Shown here piece by piece: positions 40,334 through 51,333 of a stretch of DNA of 64,000 bases; positions within the stretch are counted from its first letter, which is position 1; each line of letters begins with the position of its first letter. The notes under the pieces are model-generated. The model was not told the origin of the DNA. It saw only the letters and a list, made by a program, of their open reading frames with translations, and did not search any database. The stretch is from an uncultured Verrucomicrobia subdivision 3 bacterium (GTDB taxonomy: Bacteria; Verrucomicrobiota; Verrucomicrobiia; Limisphaerales; UBA11358), in assembly GCA_903865745.1 (NCBI GenBank), contig CAIPKV010000071.1, positions 1-64,000 of the forward strand. Direction: 5' to 3'. The translations under genes were made by a program, and so were the position numbers.

Positions 40334-41782
40334 ATGAGCACTGCGACCGATACAATCGAAAGCTTAGTTAAACAGGAATATAAATACGGCTTCGTCACCG
40401 ATGTCGAATCCGAGTCCACACCGCCCGGATTGAACGAGGACACCATCCGCCATATCTCCACCAAGAAGAACGAGCCGGTCTGGCTGACTGATTGGCGGAT
40501 TAAGGCCTTCCGTTATTGGCAGACGATGAAGGAGCCGACCTGGCAATTCGTCAAATATCCTAAAATTGATTTCCAAGACATCAGCTACTTCTCCCAGCCT
40601 AAGCCCAAAGGCGATGCGCCGAAGAGCTTGGATGAGGTGGACCCCAAGCTCCTAGAGACTTACGAAAAGCTTGGTATTCCATTGCGTGAACGCGGCCGTT
40701 TGGCGGGCGTGGCGGTGGATGCGATTTTTGATTCCGTTTCCGTCGGCACGACGTATCGCGAAGACCTGGCGAAGAAAGGAATTATTTTCTGTTCGTTCAG
40801 CGAGGCAGTGCACAACCATCCCGACCTCGTCAAAAAATATCTCGGTTCGGTGGTGCCTTACACGGATAACTATTACGCCGCACTCAACTCCGCAGTTTTT
40901 ACCGACGGCTCGTTTTGCTACATACCAAAAGGCGTGCGGTGCCCGATGGAGCTTTCGACTTACTTCCGCATCAATGCCGCCAAATCGGGGCAGTTCGAGC
41001 GGACGCTTATCGTCGCCGACGAAAGTGCCAGCGTGAGTTATCTCGAAGGCTGTACTGCGCCGATGCGTGATGAAAACCAGTTGCACGCCGCCGTGGTGGA
41101 ACTTGTTGCGCTCGACCAAGCGGAAATCAAATACAGCACGGTGCAAAACTGGTATCCCGGCGATGAGAATGGCGTCGGTGGCATTTACAATTTCGTTACC
41201 AAGCGCGGCTTGTGCAAAGGTAAGAACTCGCGCATTACTTGGACGCAGGTGGAAACTGGCTCGGCGATCACTTGGAAATATCCCAGTTGCATCTTGCTCG
41301 GCGATGGCTCGAAGGGTGAATTTTATTCCGTCGCCGTTGTTAACAATATGCAGCAGGCCGACACTGGCACCAAGATGATCCACATCGGCAAGAACACGAA
41401 AAGTACGATTGTTTCCAAGGGGATTTCTGCTGGACGCGGTCAGAACAGCTATCGCGGACTGGTGGAAATTCGCAAGAGCGCTGCGAACTCGCGCAATTTT
41501 TCGCAGTGCGACTCCATGCTCATCGGTGCGAAATGTGGTGCGCATACATTTCCGTACATTGAGGTGAAAAACACGTCGTCATCGGTCGAACATGAGGCTT
41601 CGACTTCGAAGATCGGCGAAGACCAGATTTTTTATTGCAACGCGCGCGGACTTTCCACGCAGGACGCAGTAAATATGATCGTGAACGGCTTCTGCAAAGA
41701 GGTCTTCAAGGAATTGCCGATGGAATTTGCCGTCGAGGCGCAGAAACTTCTGGGCGTAAGTCTTGAGGGAAGCGTTGGCTGA
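40334..41782 (+). CDS. sufB: Fe-S cluster assembly protein SufB
   Basis: [49 protein letters not shown]. Confidence 0.97.
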   Translation: MSTATDTIESLVKQEYKYGFVTDVESESTPPGLNEDTIRHISTKKNEPVWLTDWRIKAFRYWQTMKEPTWQFVKYPKIDFQDISYFSQPKPKGDAPKSLDEVDPKLLETYEKLGIPLRERGRLAGVAVDAIFDSVSVGTTYREDLAKKGIIFCSFSEAVHNHPDLVKKYLGSVVPYTDNYYAALNSAVFTDGSFCYIPKGVRCPMELSTYFRINAAKSGQFERTLIVADESASVSYLEGCTAPMRDENQLHAAVVELVALDQAEIKYSTVQNWYPGDENGVGGIYNFVTKRGLCKGKNSRITWTQVETGSAITWKYPSCILLGDGSKGEFYSVAVVNNMQQADTGTKMIHIGKNTKSTIVSKGISAGRGQNSYRGLVEIRKSAANSRNFSQCDSMLIGAKCGAHTFPYIEVKNTSSSVEHEASTSKIGEDQIFYCNARGLSTQDAVNMIVNGFCKEVFKELPMEFAVEAQKLLGVSLEGSVG

Positions 41783-41833
41783 TAAAAGGCCACTGAGTTA
41801 AAATGATTGGCGCAGTAAATGATGTTGGTTTTC

Positions 41834-41873
41834 CTCTGTCAAAATCTGTGTTTCATCTGTAAGAACCTGTGGC
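41834..41873. repeat. Single arm of a 'cacagatg' dispersed repeat
   Basis: ctctgtcaaaatctgtgtttcatctgtaagaacctgtggc; compare 60544-60579. Confidence 0.55.
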
Positions 41874-41891
41874 TAGAATGAATTTTAGAAC

Positions 41892-42650
41892 ATGAGCAAG
41901 CAACCTATTCTTGAAATCGAAAACCTCCACGCGGGCGTGGAGAATAAACAAATCCTGAAAGGCTTCAACCTGACGATCAATGCAGGCGAAGTCCACGCGT
42001 TGATGGGGCTGAACGGCTCCGGCAAGAGCACGCTCGCCGCGATTCTCGCGGGTCGCGACGGCTACGACGTGACTGAGGGCACGGTGAAATATCTTGGAAA
42101 AGATTTGCTGGAACTCGATCCTGAAGAGCGCGCCCGCGAAGGTGTGTTTCTCGCGTTTCAGTATCCGGTGGAAATCCCCGGCGTGAACAGCACCTATTTC
42201 CTCAAGGCCGCGCTCAATGAGATTCGCAAGTCCAAAGGCCAGCCGGAATTAGACGCCATCGAATTTCTGGAACTCGTCAAAGACAAAATCAAATTGCTCG
42301 AGCTCAAAGACGATTTGCTCAAGCGGTCGGTGAACGAAGGTTTTTCCGGAGGCGAAAAGAAGCGCAATGAAATTTTCCAGATGGCTGTGCTGGAGCCAAG
42401 ACTGGCCATCCTCGACGAAACGGATTCCGGTCTGGACATCGACGCGTTGAAAATTGTTTCCACCGGTGTCAACAAACTGAAGCGTCCCGATTCCGCGCAA
42501 CTCGTCATTACACACTATCAGCGGCTGCTCAATTACATCGTACCGGATTTCGTGCATGTCATGGCCGACGGCCGCATCGTGAAATCTGGCGGCAAAGATT
42601 TGGCGCTAGAACTCGAAGCTAACGGCTACGAGGCGATTTTAAAGTCGTAA
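41892..42650 (+). CDS. sufC: Fe-S cluster assembly ATPase SufC
   Basis: GLNGSGKSTLAAILAGRDGY, FSGGEKKRNEIFQMAVLEPRLAILDETDSGLDIDAL. Confidence 0.97.
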   Translation: MSKQPILEIENLHAGVENKQILKGFNLTINAGEVHALMGLNGSGKSTLAAILAGRDGYDVTEGTVKYLGKDLLELDPEERAREGVFLAFQYPVEIPGVNSTYFLKAALNEIRKSKGQPELDAIEFLELVKDKIKLLELKDDLLKRSVNEGFSGGEKKRNEIFQMAVLEPRLAILDETDSGLDIDALKIVSTGVNKLKRPDSAQLVITHYQRLLNYIVPDFVHVMADGRIVKSGGKDLALELEANGYEAILKS

Positions 42651-42663
42651 TCTAGTTCAATCA

Positions 42664-42698
42664 AACCGGCGTTTCTGCCTTGGGCAGGAACGCCGGTT
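42664..42698 (+). terminator. Intrinsic terminator
   Basis: aaccggcgtttctgcc ttg ggcaggaacgccggtt. Confidence 0.8.
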
Positions 42699-42754
42699 GT
42701 TATTTTCTCATTTTCATTTCCGGCGATTCGCCTAATTTCCCCTCACGAATTTCT

Positions 42755-44602
42755 ATGGCTGAAAAAACGACACCAGTTTACGACGAGAGCAAGATTAAGA
42801 CGTTGTCCTCGCTTGAGCACATCCGGCTGCGCACGGGCATGTATATCGGGCGCATCGGCACGGGTGCGCATCCCGACGACGGCTGTTACGTCCTGCTCAA
42901 GGAGGTCGTGGACAATGCGATTGACGAATACATCATGGGCCACGGTAAGGAGGTCCAAATCACGCTTGAGGGCAACAAAGTGGCCGTGCGCGATTACGGA
43001 CGCGGAATTCCGCTGGGCAAAATCGTGGACTGCGTTTCCAAAATCAACACCGGTGCGAAATATAACGACGAGGTGTTTCAGTTCAGCGTTGGGCTCAACG
43101 GCGTCGGGACGAAAGCGGTGAACGCGCTGTCAAAAAACTTTTTCGTGCGCAGTCATCGCGATGGCGAGTTTGCTGAGGCGAGTTTCAAAATCGGCAAACT
43201 GAAGAAGGAAGACACCGGCAAAACGAAAGAGCCGAACGGCACGCTGATCGAGTTCGAACCGGATGACACCATTTTCAAAGAAAGCGAATTCCGTCTCGAA
43301 TATATTGAGCGCCGGCTAAGGCATTACAGTTATCTGAACACCGGGCTGAAGCTTGTCCTCAAGACGCCGGAACTGGCCGAGCCGAAGGTGTTCCAATCGC
43401 GCCATGGGCTGATGGATCTGGTGATGGAAGATTTGGCGAGCAATGGCAGTGAACCGATTTATGCGCCGCTGCATTATGCGGGCAAGACGCTGGAGTTTTG
43501 CTTTACGCACAGCAATTCACGCTACGGCGAAACGTTTTACTCTTTCGTCAACGGCCAATACACCAGCGACGGCGGTACGCACTTGAGTGCCTTTCGCGAA
43601 GGTCTGTTAAAGGCGGTCAATGAATATGGTAATACCAAATATGAAGGCGACGACGTGCGCGAGTGCATGGTCGGCGCGGTGGCGATTCGCCTGAAAGATC
43701 CGGTGTTCGAATCGCAGACGAAGAACAAGCTTGGCAATACCGAGATTCGGACTGAACTCGTCAACAGCGTACGTGAGGAACTGCTGCATTTCTTCCAGCG
43801 CAACAAAACCATTGCCGAGACCATCATGGCGAAGGTTGCAGACACGCAGCAGTTGCGGAAGGAATTACAGAACGTCAAGAAGCTCGCGCGCGAACGGGCG
43901 AAGGCCATCACGTTGCGTATTCCGCAGTTGAAGGACTGCAAAAATCATTTCGACAAGAAGAAGGAGAAAGGTAAGGGCACGATGGTCTTCATCTGCGAAG
44001 GCCAGTCCGCCGCTGGGTCCATCACGAGTTGCCGCGACGTAAATAATCAGGCGGTGTTTGTGCTGAAGGGCAAGCCGCTGAACGTCTGGGATCTCAAGCG
44101 CGACGTGATGTATAAAAACGACGAGATGTATAACCTGATGCAGGCCCTCAACGTCGAGGACAACACCGAAGGCTTGCGCTACGACAAGGTGATTCTCGCG
44201 ACCGACGCGGACGTGGACGGCATGCACATCCGCAATTTGATGATCACGTATTTCTTCAAATTCTTCGAGCAGCTCGTTCACGACGGCCATGTCTATGTTT
44301 TAGAAACGCCCCTGTTCCGCGTGCGCAACAAGGCCGAGACGATTTATTGTTACAGCGAAACCGAGCGCGACGCTGCCGCTACGAAGCTGGGGGGTAAGCC
44401 CGAGATCACGCGGTTCAAAGGTCTTGGCGAAATCAGCCCGAAAGAATTCGCCCAGTTCATTGGCAAGCAGATGCGGACGAGCAAGGTTGAATACGCGCCG
44501 CGGGCCGAGTCCGGGCCAATCTTCAATTTCTACATGGGCAAGAACACGCCCGAGCGTAAAGATTACATCATGGACAGCCTGGTGGTGCCGGTCGAAGACT
44601 AA
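42755..44602 (+). CDS. parE: Type II topoisomerase subunit B (ParE/GyrB family)
   Basis: GHKL ATPase (VDNAIDEYIMGHGKEV), TOPRIM ICEGQSAAGSI and ATDADVDGMHIRNLM; start trimmed to internal ATG. Confidence 0.85.
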   Translation: MAEKTTPVYDESKIKTLSSLEHIRLRTGMYIGRIGTGAHPDDGCYVLLKEVVDNAIDEYIMGHGKEVQITLEGNKVAVRDYGRGIPLGKIVDCVSKINTGAKYNDEVFQFSVGLNGVGTKAVNALSKNFFVRSHRDGEFAEASFKIGKLKKEDTGKTKEPNGTLIEFEPDDTIFKESEFRLEYIERRLRHYSYLNTGLKLVLKTPELAEPKVFQSRHGLMDLVMEDLASNGSEPIYAPLHYAGKTLEFCFTHSNSRYGETFYSFVNGQYTSDGGTHLSAFREGLLKAVNEYGNTKYEGDDVRECMVGAVAIRLKDPVFESQTKNKLGNTEIRTELVNSVREELLHFFQRNKTIAETIMAKVADTQQLRKELQNVKKLARERAKAITLRIPQLKDCKNHFDKKKEKGKGTMVFICEGQSAAGSITSCRDVNNQAVFVLKGKPLNVWDLKRDVMYKNDEMYNLMQALNVEDNTEGLRYDKVILATDADVDGMHIRNLMITYFFKFFEQLVHDGHVYVLETPLFRVRNKAETIYCYSETERDAAATKLGGKPEITRFKGLGEISPKEFAQFIGKQMRTSKVEYAPRAESGPIFNFYMGKNTPERKDYIMDSLVVPVED

Positions 44603-44620
44603 ACTCATTCAATTTCAAAA

Positions 44621-46747
44621 ATGTCAGCCAAACGAAAAAAAGATTCCGGCCAGACTGAATTGCCCATCGCGGGCGTGACGCCGGCCGCACCTGCGGAAGC
44701 CAAATCGAAACCAGCCGCCGATGCCAACGGCAACGGTGCGAATCACGTCGTTGCCGAGACGGTCGAGACGCCCATTGTCCACAAGCCGTTTGACCCGAAG
44801 AAGCTTGAGATTGGTTTGCACACGCGCGTCGATCGCGGCTTTCTGGATTATGCCAGCTATGTCATCCGTGACCGCGCGATTCCGAATCTGGCGGACGGCT
44901 TGAAACCGGTGCAGCGGCGCATCCTCTGGGCGTTGCACGAGAAGGATGACGGGCGTTTCATCAAGGTCGCCAATGTCGTCGGCCATACGATGCAATATCA
45001 CCCCCACGGCGACGCATCCATCGGCGATGCGCTGGTGGTGCTGGCGAACAAGCGCTATCTCATCGAAGGCCAGGGTAATTTTGGCAACATCTTTACCGGA
45101 GATCCTGCCGCTGCGTCGCGTTATATCGAGTGCCGGCTGACCGAACTCGCGCGCACGGAAGTTTTCAACGACGCCATCACGGAGTTTATTCCCAGCTACG
45201 ACGGGCGCAACAAAGAGCCGGTGACATTGCCGTGTAAATTGCCGCTCAACCTCATGCTGGGCACGGAAGGCATCGCGGTCGGTTTGAGTGCGCGGATTTT
45301 GCCGCATAATTTCCCGGAATTACTCGAAGCGCAGATTGCCATTCTCAAGCAGCAGCCGTTCAAATGTCTGCCGGATTTTGCGACCGGCGGGTTGATGGAC
45401 GCGCGCGATTATCAAGATGGCAAAGGCTCGGTGAAAGTCCGCGCCCGCATCAAGACCAAGGACGATGCTACGGTGGTCATCACGGAAATCCCGCCGACGA
45501 CCACCACGGAATCGCTTATCGCCTCTATCGAAGACGCGGTGCAGAAGGGCAAGCTCAAGGTGAAATCCATCAACGATTTCACGTCCGAGACCGTCGAGAT
45601 TGAAATCCGCTGTCCGCAGGGCGTGGATGCGGAAAAACTGGTGGATGCGCTTTACGCCTTCACGGATTGCGAAGTGTCCATCGCCAGCCGTATCGTGGTG
45701 ATTAAGAACAACCGGCCGGTGGAATTGACGGTGTCGGAAATTCTGCGCGAGAATACGGACCAGCTCGTTGCCATTCTCAAGCGCGAGTTGGAACTGAGCG
45801 AGCGCCAACTGCTCGACGAACTGCATTATCGCACGCTAGAACGCATCTTTATCGAGGAACGCATTTACAAGTTGATTGAAAAGTGCAAGACGAACGAAGC
45901 CGTGACTGCCGCCGTTTATGAAGGGTTTAAACCGTTCACGAAACAGCTTGTGCGTGAGATTGTGGCTGCGGACGTGGAGAAATTATTGCAAGTGCGCATC
46001 CGCCGGATTTCGCTGTTCGACATCAACAAGCATCGTGAGGAGATGGAGCAGACCAAGGCGGAACTCGACGAGACGCGCAAGCATCTCAAGGGGCTTACCA
46101 AATATGTCATCTGCCACCTCGAAGGGTTGCTGGAGAAATACGGCCCACAATATCCGCGCCTGACCACCAAGTCCGCGCGGCACGAGGAAGTGGATGTGAA
46201 GGCCGTGGCGTTCAAGTCGTTCAAGGTCGCCTACGACCGCGAGACCGGCTACGTCGGTTACAAAGTCTCGGGCGAAGAGTTCAGGCTCGAATGCACGAAG
46301 TTCGATAAGATTCTGCTCGTGTTCAAGGATGGCACTTACAAGGTCAGCGAGTTGCCCGAGAAATTGTTTGTCGGCCAGGAATTATTTTACTGCGGCCTGC
46401 CGGACCGCGACCGCGTGTTCACCTGCGCCTACACGGATCGCAACGCGAGCTATTTGAAACGGTTCACCTTCGGTGGCACCATCATGAACAAGGCGTATCT
46501 GTGCATCCCGGAGAAATCGCGCATCCTGTATTTTGCGCCGGATACGCCTAAGTTGCTTTACGTCCGCTACAAGCCGGCGCCGCACCAGAAAGTTTCGCAG
46601 CAGACCTGCGAGCCGGAGCAGGTGGAGGTGAAATCACCGAAGACGCGCGGGCGGCAGCTATCCATCAAGGATATTTCCTCCGTGACCGCCGAGCCGACGC
46701 GCGGTTGGGACGAAAAAGAGCCGACGACGAAGATTGTGTTTGCGTGA
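44621..46747 (+). CDS. parC: Type II topoisomerase subunit A (ParC/GyrA family)
   Basis: DYASYVIRDRAIPNLADGLKPVQRRILWALH...YHPHGDASIGDALV...NFGNIFTGDPAAASRYIECRL. Confidence 0.87.
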   Translation: MSAKRKKDSGQTELPIAGVTPAAPAEAKSKPAADANGNGANHVVAETVETPIVHKPFDPKKLEIGLHTRVDRGFLDYASYVIRDRAIPNLADGLKPVQRRILWALHEKDDGRFIKVANVVGHTMQYHPHGDASIGDALVVLANKRYLIEGQGNFGNIFTGDPAAASRYIECRLTELARTEVFNDAITEFIPSYDGRNKEPVTLPCKLPLNLMLGTEGIAVGLSARILPHNFPELLEAQIAILKQQPFKCLPDFATGGLMDARDYQDGKGSVKVRARIKTKDDATVVITEIPPTTTTESLIASIEDAVQKGKLKVKSINDFTSETVEIEIRCPQGVDAEKLVDALYAFTDCEVSIASRIVVIKNNRPVELTVSEILRENTDQLVAILKRELELSERQLLDELHYRTLERIFIEERIYKLIEKCKTNEAVTAAVYEGFKPFTKQLVREIVAADVEKLLQVRIRRISLFDINKHREEMEQTKAELDETRKHLKGLTKYVICHLEGLLEKYGPQYPRLTTKSARHEEVDVKAVAFKSFKVAYDRETGYVGYKVSGEEFRLECTKFDKILLVFKDGTYKVSELPEKLFVGQELFYCGLPDRDRVFTCAYTDRNASYLKRFTFGGTIMNKAYLCIPEKSRILYFAPDTPKLLYVRYKPAPHQKVSQQTCEPEQVEVKSPKTRGRQLSIKDISSVTAEPTRGWDEKEPTTKIVFA

Positions 46748-46850
46748 AGCGCATAGACGAAGGTCCTGGCGTGCATTTGATGAGTTATTAACATTCGCCG
46801 CTTGACCTTTGCCGTGGGTGGGTCTTAACTGTTCGCGATTAGGTACATTC

Positions 46851-47879
46851 ATGCTAGAGCAATTCAAAAGCCTGTTCTCCAATGACATTGGCATCGATTT
46901 AGGGACTGCAAATTCCCTGGTCTATGTGCGGGACCGTGGCATTGTCCTGCGCGAACCTTCGGTGGTGGCCATTCAGGCCGGCACAACTAATGTGCTGGCG
47001 GTCGGTGACGAAGCTAAACGGATGCTGGGCCGTACGCCCGGCAACATCGTGGCCATCCGGCCGATGAAAGACGGCGTGATCGCCGACTTCGAAATCACCG
47101 AGGCGATGCTGCGCCACTTCATCCAGAAGGTTCATCACCGAAAGTTAATCGCCCCACGCGTCGTGGTGGCCGTGCCTTCGGGGATTACGGAAGTGGAGAA
47201 ACGGGCGGTAAAAGATTCCGCCACGCACGCGGGTGCGCGCGAGGTTTATTTGATCGAGCAGCCCATGGCTTCGGCCATCGGCGTCGGTCTGCCGGTGCAT
47301 GAGCCGGCGGGCAACATGATCGTGGATATCGGCGGCGGGACTTGCGAAATCGCAATCATCTCGCTCGCGGGCATCGTCTTCAGCCGGAGCCTGCGGGTGG
47401 GCGGCGACGAGCTGGATTCCACGATTGTCGCCCACATGAAGCGTGCCTATAACATGATGATCGGTGAACGCACCGCAGAAGAAATCAAGATAAGAATAGG
47501 CTCCGCCTTTCCGCTGGAACAAGAGTTGACGATGGATGTTAAAGGCCGCGATTTGGGTTCGGGTCTTCCGAAGACGCTCACCATTCGTTCCGAGGAAATC
47601 CGCGAGGCCTTGCAGGAACCGCTTTCGAGTATTCTCGAATCAATCCGCATCACGCTCGAACGCTGCCCTCCAGAACTCGCCTCCGATCTCGTCGATCGCG
47701 GCCTGGTGATGGCCGGTGGCGGCTCGTTGATTCGCGGCATTGACAAGCTCGTGGCTGGTGAAACCGGCCTGCCCGTCCATCTCGCTGACGACCCAATGAG
47801 CGCCGTCGCCGAGGGAACGGGCCGCGTGTTGCAGGAAATCGAATTCCTGAAACGCGTCGCGACCAACGCAAAATACTGA
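46851..47879 (+). CDS. mreB: Rod shape-determining protein MreB
   Basis: DIGIDLGTANSLVYVRDRGIVLREPSVVAI; start trimmed to internal ATG. Confidence 0.97.
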   Translation: MLEQFKSLFSNDIGIDLGTANSLVYVRDRGIVLREPSVVAIQAGTTNVLAVGDEAKRMLGRTPGNIVAIRPMKDGVIADFEITEAMLRHFIQKVHHRKLIAPRVVVAVPSGITEVEKRAVKDSATHAGAREVYLIEQPMASAIGVGLPVHEPAGNMIVDIGGGTCEIAIISLAGIVFSRSLRVGGDELDSTIVAHMKRAYNMMIGERTAEEIKIRIGSAFPLEQELTMDVKGRDLGSGLPKTLTIRSEEIREALQEPLSSILESIRITLERCPPELASDLVDRGLVMAGGGSLIRGIDKLVAGETGLPVHLADDPMSAVAEGTGRVLQEIEFLKRVATNAKY

Positions 47880-47927
47880 TTCTTCTTCCGGGAGTTCACC
47901 GCCAACGGCTGCAAAGCCGTTACGCGG

Positions 47928-48731
47928 ATGTTCAAACAAAAAAATTATCTCGCGCTCGGCGCTGTGGTGCTGGTGGCAATCATTCTCTTGAGTTTGCCTT
48001 CCCGCGCGACCGCGCGCCTGAAACTTGCCGCTGGAAGCTGGTTTCTACCCCTCTTTGAACTCGCCGGTGCCGCGCAACAATTACCAGCTGACCTGGCCGA
48101 TTCGGTGATGACCCGCCGCGAGTTGCTGCATCAGGTTGATAGTCTGCGGCGCGAAAACCAGCAGCTACGTTCGCAAGCGGTCCAAGCTGTCGCCATCGCG
48201 CGGGAGAATGACCAGCTGCGCGAGTTGTTCAACTGGCAGCGGCAATCGCCGTGGCGACTCAAGCTGGCCAACGTCGTTATGCGCGACCCGGCGAACTGGT
48301 GGCGCACGGTGCAAATCGACCTTGGTACCCGCGATGGCTTGCGAGAAAATCTGCCGGTCATAACCGACGCCGGCTTGGTCGGGCGGGTCAGTTCCGTCAG
48401 CCTCACCCGGGCGCAGGTGATTTTGGTCGGCGATCCAAACTGCCGCGTTTCTGCCATCGTCGAAAATGCTTCGCGCGACATGGGCGTGTTGCTCGCTGGC
48501 GGTACGTTGGACACTTCGCTCGTGGAACTGACGTATCTTGCCAGTAGCGCCAATTTGAAATCCGGCCAGAGCGTTATTACCAGCGGCCTCGGCGGGATTT
48601 TCCCGAAAGGCATTCCCATCGGCCAGGTGGTGGACTCGCGCTCCGTCGAATACGGGCTTTACACCGACGCGCGGGTAAAACTGAACGCGAACCTTGGCTC
48701 GCTCGAACAGGTCTGGGTGCTGTTCCCATGA
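47928..48731 (+). CDS. mreC: Rod shape-determining protein MreC
   Basis: Position plus coiled coil and VMRDPANWWRTVQIDLGTRDGLRENLPVIT. Confidence 0.9.
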   Translation: MFKQKNYLALGAVVLVAIILLSLPSRATARLKLAAGSWFLPLFELAGAAQQLPADLADSVMTRRELLHQVDSLRRENQQLRSQAVQAVAIARENDQLRELFNWQRQSPWRLKLANVVMRDPANWWRTVQIDLGTRDGLRENLPVITDAGLVGRVSSVSLTRAQVILVGDPNCRVSAIVENASRDMGVLLAGGTLDTSLVELTYLASSANLKSGQSVITSGLGGIFPKGIPIGQVVDSRSVEYGLYTDARVKLNANLGSLEQVWVLFP

Positions 48732-49285
48732 ATCTTTTCCGAACCACTTTAATTCTGGCGTTTGCGTTTCTCGCCGTATTTGGCGAGGCGACGCTCGCCG
48801 CGCCGCGCCAATTGCTCGGGGCGCAGGTGGATCTTCTGCCGGCGCTCATGGTTTATGCCGCGCTCAATGCCGGGCTGCCGACCATCGCGTTGCTTGCGGT
48901 GCTGGGTGGCGTCTGGTTCGACACGCTTTCCGCGAATCCGTTGGGTGTCAGCATTCTGCCGTTGGTCGTCATCGGCTGGCCGATTTATTGGCGGCGGGAT
49001 TTGATACTACACGATCTGCCCTTTGCACAATTTGTGCTGGGTGCCGTCGCCAGTGCCCTTGCGCCTGCGCTGACAATGTTGCTCCTACTAAGCGGTGGCA
49101 AGGATCTGCTCGTGGGTTGGGGCACGCTCTGGCAATGGCTGGTTATGACCTTCGTAGGTGCCGTAGCGACGCCGTTTATTTTTTCGCTGATGGATGCGTG
49201 CAATCGCGCGCTGGGATATCAGGAGCGGGTCGAGCCCGGGTTCCGCCTCGACCGTGAAATTCAACGTAGCCGGAAGAAATTGTAA
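48728..49285 (+). CDS. mreD: Rod shape-determining protein MreD-like membrane protein
   Basis: Hydrophobic 185-aa ORF overlapping mreC by 4 nt, upstream of PBP2. Confidence 0.78.
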   Translation: MNLFRTTLILAFAFLAVFGEATLAAPRQLLGAQVDLLPALMVYAALNAGLPTIALLAVLGGVWFDTLSANPLGVSILPLVVIGWPIYWRRDLILHDLPFAQFVLGAVASALAPALTMLLLLSGGKDLLVGWGTLWQWLVMTFVGAVATPFIFSLMDACNRALGYQERVEPGFRLDREIQRSRKKL

Positions 49286-49286
49286 A

Positions 49287-51332
49287 ATGCTAGTCGTTGA
49301 CGAACTAAAAAAGAACGAACCGCATCTCCGCCTCGTCGCGGTGGGGTTGGTGGCGGGGCTTGGCATTTTGCTCGCGGGCTTGTGGTGGGTGCAGGTCGTC
49401 TCGTCGCGCGAATATCAGGAGCATTTGACTACGCAGGCATATCGTACCATCCGGCTGCCAGCCGTGCGCGGCAAAATTCTTGACCGCGAAGGTCGCGTGC
49501 TGGCCGAGAATCAGCCGCGTTACAACCTGAGCCTTTACCTTGATGACTTGCATCAATCGTTTGATGCGGCTTACGGCGAACTTTTGAAAGCCGCCCGCTT
49601 GGCCCAGAAGCACAATATTGAAATCGCGGAAAAAAAACTAGACCGCTCGCTAACGAAGGCGGAACGGAAACGGTTTGCCTTCACGCCGGAGCAACTTCAG
49701 TCCTTACACGAACTCGCGCGGGTGCGCGTCGCGAATAGGGTCGTGGCCCAAGTCAGCCAGAAAATCGGCCAACCGCTCACGCTGGATCCGGTGGCCTTCA
49801 ATCGCCATTACGGAGCCAGACTTGCGCTGCCTTTTCCGGTTCTGAAGAACCTTGATGCCACGCAAATCGCGCGGTTTCAGGAGAACTTCTCCGGTGCACT
49901 CGGCGCGGATTTGGAACTGCAGTCCGTGCGCAGCTATCCGCTGGGTGACACGGCGGCGCATCTGCTCGGGTATTTGCAGCGCCATGATGATTCGCAGGAA
50001 GGTGAGGATTCGGTGTTCAACTATCGTATCCCCGATTTTCAAGGAGCGGTAGGTGTGGAATCCGGCTTTGACGAACAGTTGCGCGGGCGGGCAGGTGCGG
50101 AGTCGTTGCTGGTAAACAGTCAGGGCTATCGCCAGTCCGAAACCGTCGAGAGCCACCCAGAGCCGGGACAAAACGTGGTGCTAACAATTGACCTCGATTT
50201 GCAACGCGCCGCCGAGGAGTCTATTGCCAACCATCATGTACCGGGCGCGCTGGCGGCAGACGCGCGTGCCGCGGTGGTCGTGATGGATGTGCGCGATGGC
50301 GATGTGTTGGCTATGGCTTCTTCGCCCACGATTAATCCGCTCTTTTTCACGGGTAGCCTGACGCCGGACGAAATGCAGCGTGAAGCCACTCGGCGGGCGG
50401 ATGTGAAACTGCGCCCGGAAATCAACCGCGCGACGCAGGAGAATTACGCGCCTGGCTCCATCTTCAAGGTCATCGTTGGACTCGCGGCGCTGGAAGCGGG
50501 CTTGAACCCGGAAAAATATTACACGGTTGAGCCTGACCCGACGCGGCCGGGCAAAGGGTGTGTTTACATCGGCCGGCGCAAGATTGACGACACCGCGCCG
50601 CCCGGCGAATACAATTTCAAGCGCGCTTTGGAGCGTTCCAGTAATTCTTATTTCATCCAGACCGGCTCGGACGTGGGCGCGGAGCGCATCGTGGCATTGG
50701 CGGAAAGATTTCACCTCGGCGAGAACTTTGACTTACCGACGCGCCAGGAGACGAGCGGAAATATTCCGTCGGAGGACCGTATCCGTGAAGGCTGGAGTGC
50801 GGGCGACACGGCGAACTTATGCATCGGGCAAGGCGAAGTGTCGGTCACGCCGTTGCAGATGGCGGTGGTATATTCGGCGATTGCGAATGGCGGCACGGTT
50901 TACTGGCCCCGGCTGGTCTCGCGGATCGAGCCACAGGATCCGATGTCGCACGACGTGGCGACGAATTTGCCGACCGCACTGGTGTGCGATCACATCGGCG
51001 TGAGCGGGCGCAGCCTGCGGATTTTGCACAACGCGATGCTGGCGGAAACCGAGGATGTGGAAGGCACAGGTAAGGCGGCTTGCGTGCCGGGCTTACGCAT
51101 TTGCGGCAAAACCGGCACGGCCCAAGTGGAAGATGCGCACAACCGTGTAGTGGATCACACGACGTGGTTTGCGTCGTTCGCGCCGTACGAGAATCCGAAA
51201 TACGCGGTAGTGGTAATGGTGGAGAGCGGCTCTTCCGGCGGTGAGTCTTGTGCACCCATCGCGCATGACATCTACCAAGCGATTTTAGATAAAGAAAAAG
51301 GCGTGGCCGGGAAAGTCCTGGCGGCAAATTAA
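49287..51332 (+). CDS. mrdA: Penicillin-binding protein 2
   Basis: RGKILDREGRVLAENQPRYNLSLY; NYAPGSIFKVIVGLAALEAG; SSNSYF; KTGTAQ. Confidence 0.95.
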   Translation: MLVVDELKKNEPHLRLVAVGLVAGLGILLAGLWWVQVVSSREYQEHLTTQAYRTIRLPAVRGKILDREGRVLAENQPRYNLSLYLDDLHQSFDAAYGELLKAARLAQKHNIEIAEKKLDRSLTKAERKRFAFTPEQLQSLHELARVRVANRVVAQVSQKIGQPLTLDPVAFNRHYGARLALPFPVLKNLDATQIARFQENFSGALGADLELQSVRSYPLGDTAAHLLGYLQRHDDSQEGEDSVFNYRIPDFQGAVGVESGFDEQLRGRAGAESLLVNSQGYRQSETVESHPEPGQNVVLTIDLDLQRAAEESIANHHVPGALAADARAAVVVMDVRDGDVLAMASSPTINPLFFTGSLTPDEMQREATRRADVKLRPEINRATQENYAPGSIFKVIVGLAALEAGLNPEKYYTVEPDPTRPGKGCVYIGRRKIDDTAPPGEYNFKRALERSSNSYFIQTGSDVGAERIVALAERFHLGENFDLPTRQETSGNIPSEDRIREGWSAGDTANLCIGQGEVSVTPLQMAVVYSAIANGGTVYWPRLVSRIEPQDPMSHDVATNLPTALVCDHIGVSGRSLRILHNAMLAETEDVEGTGKAACVPGLRICGKTGTAQVEDAHNRVVDHTTWFASFAPYENPKYAVVVMVESGSSGGESCAPIAHDIYQAILDKEKGVAGKVLAAN

Positions 51333-51333
51333 A

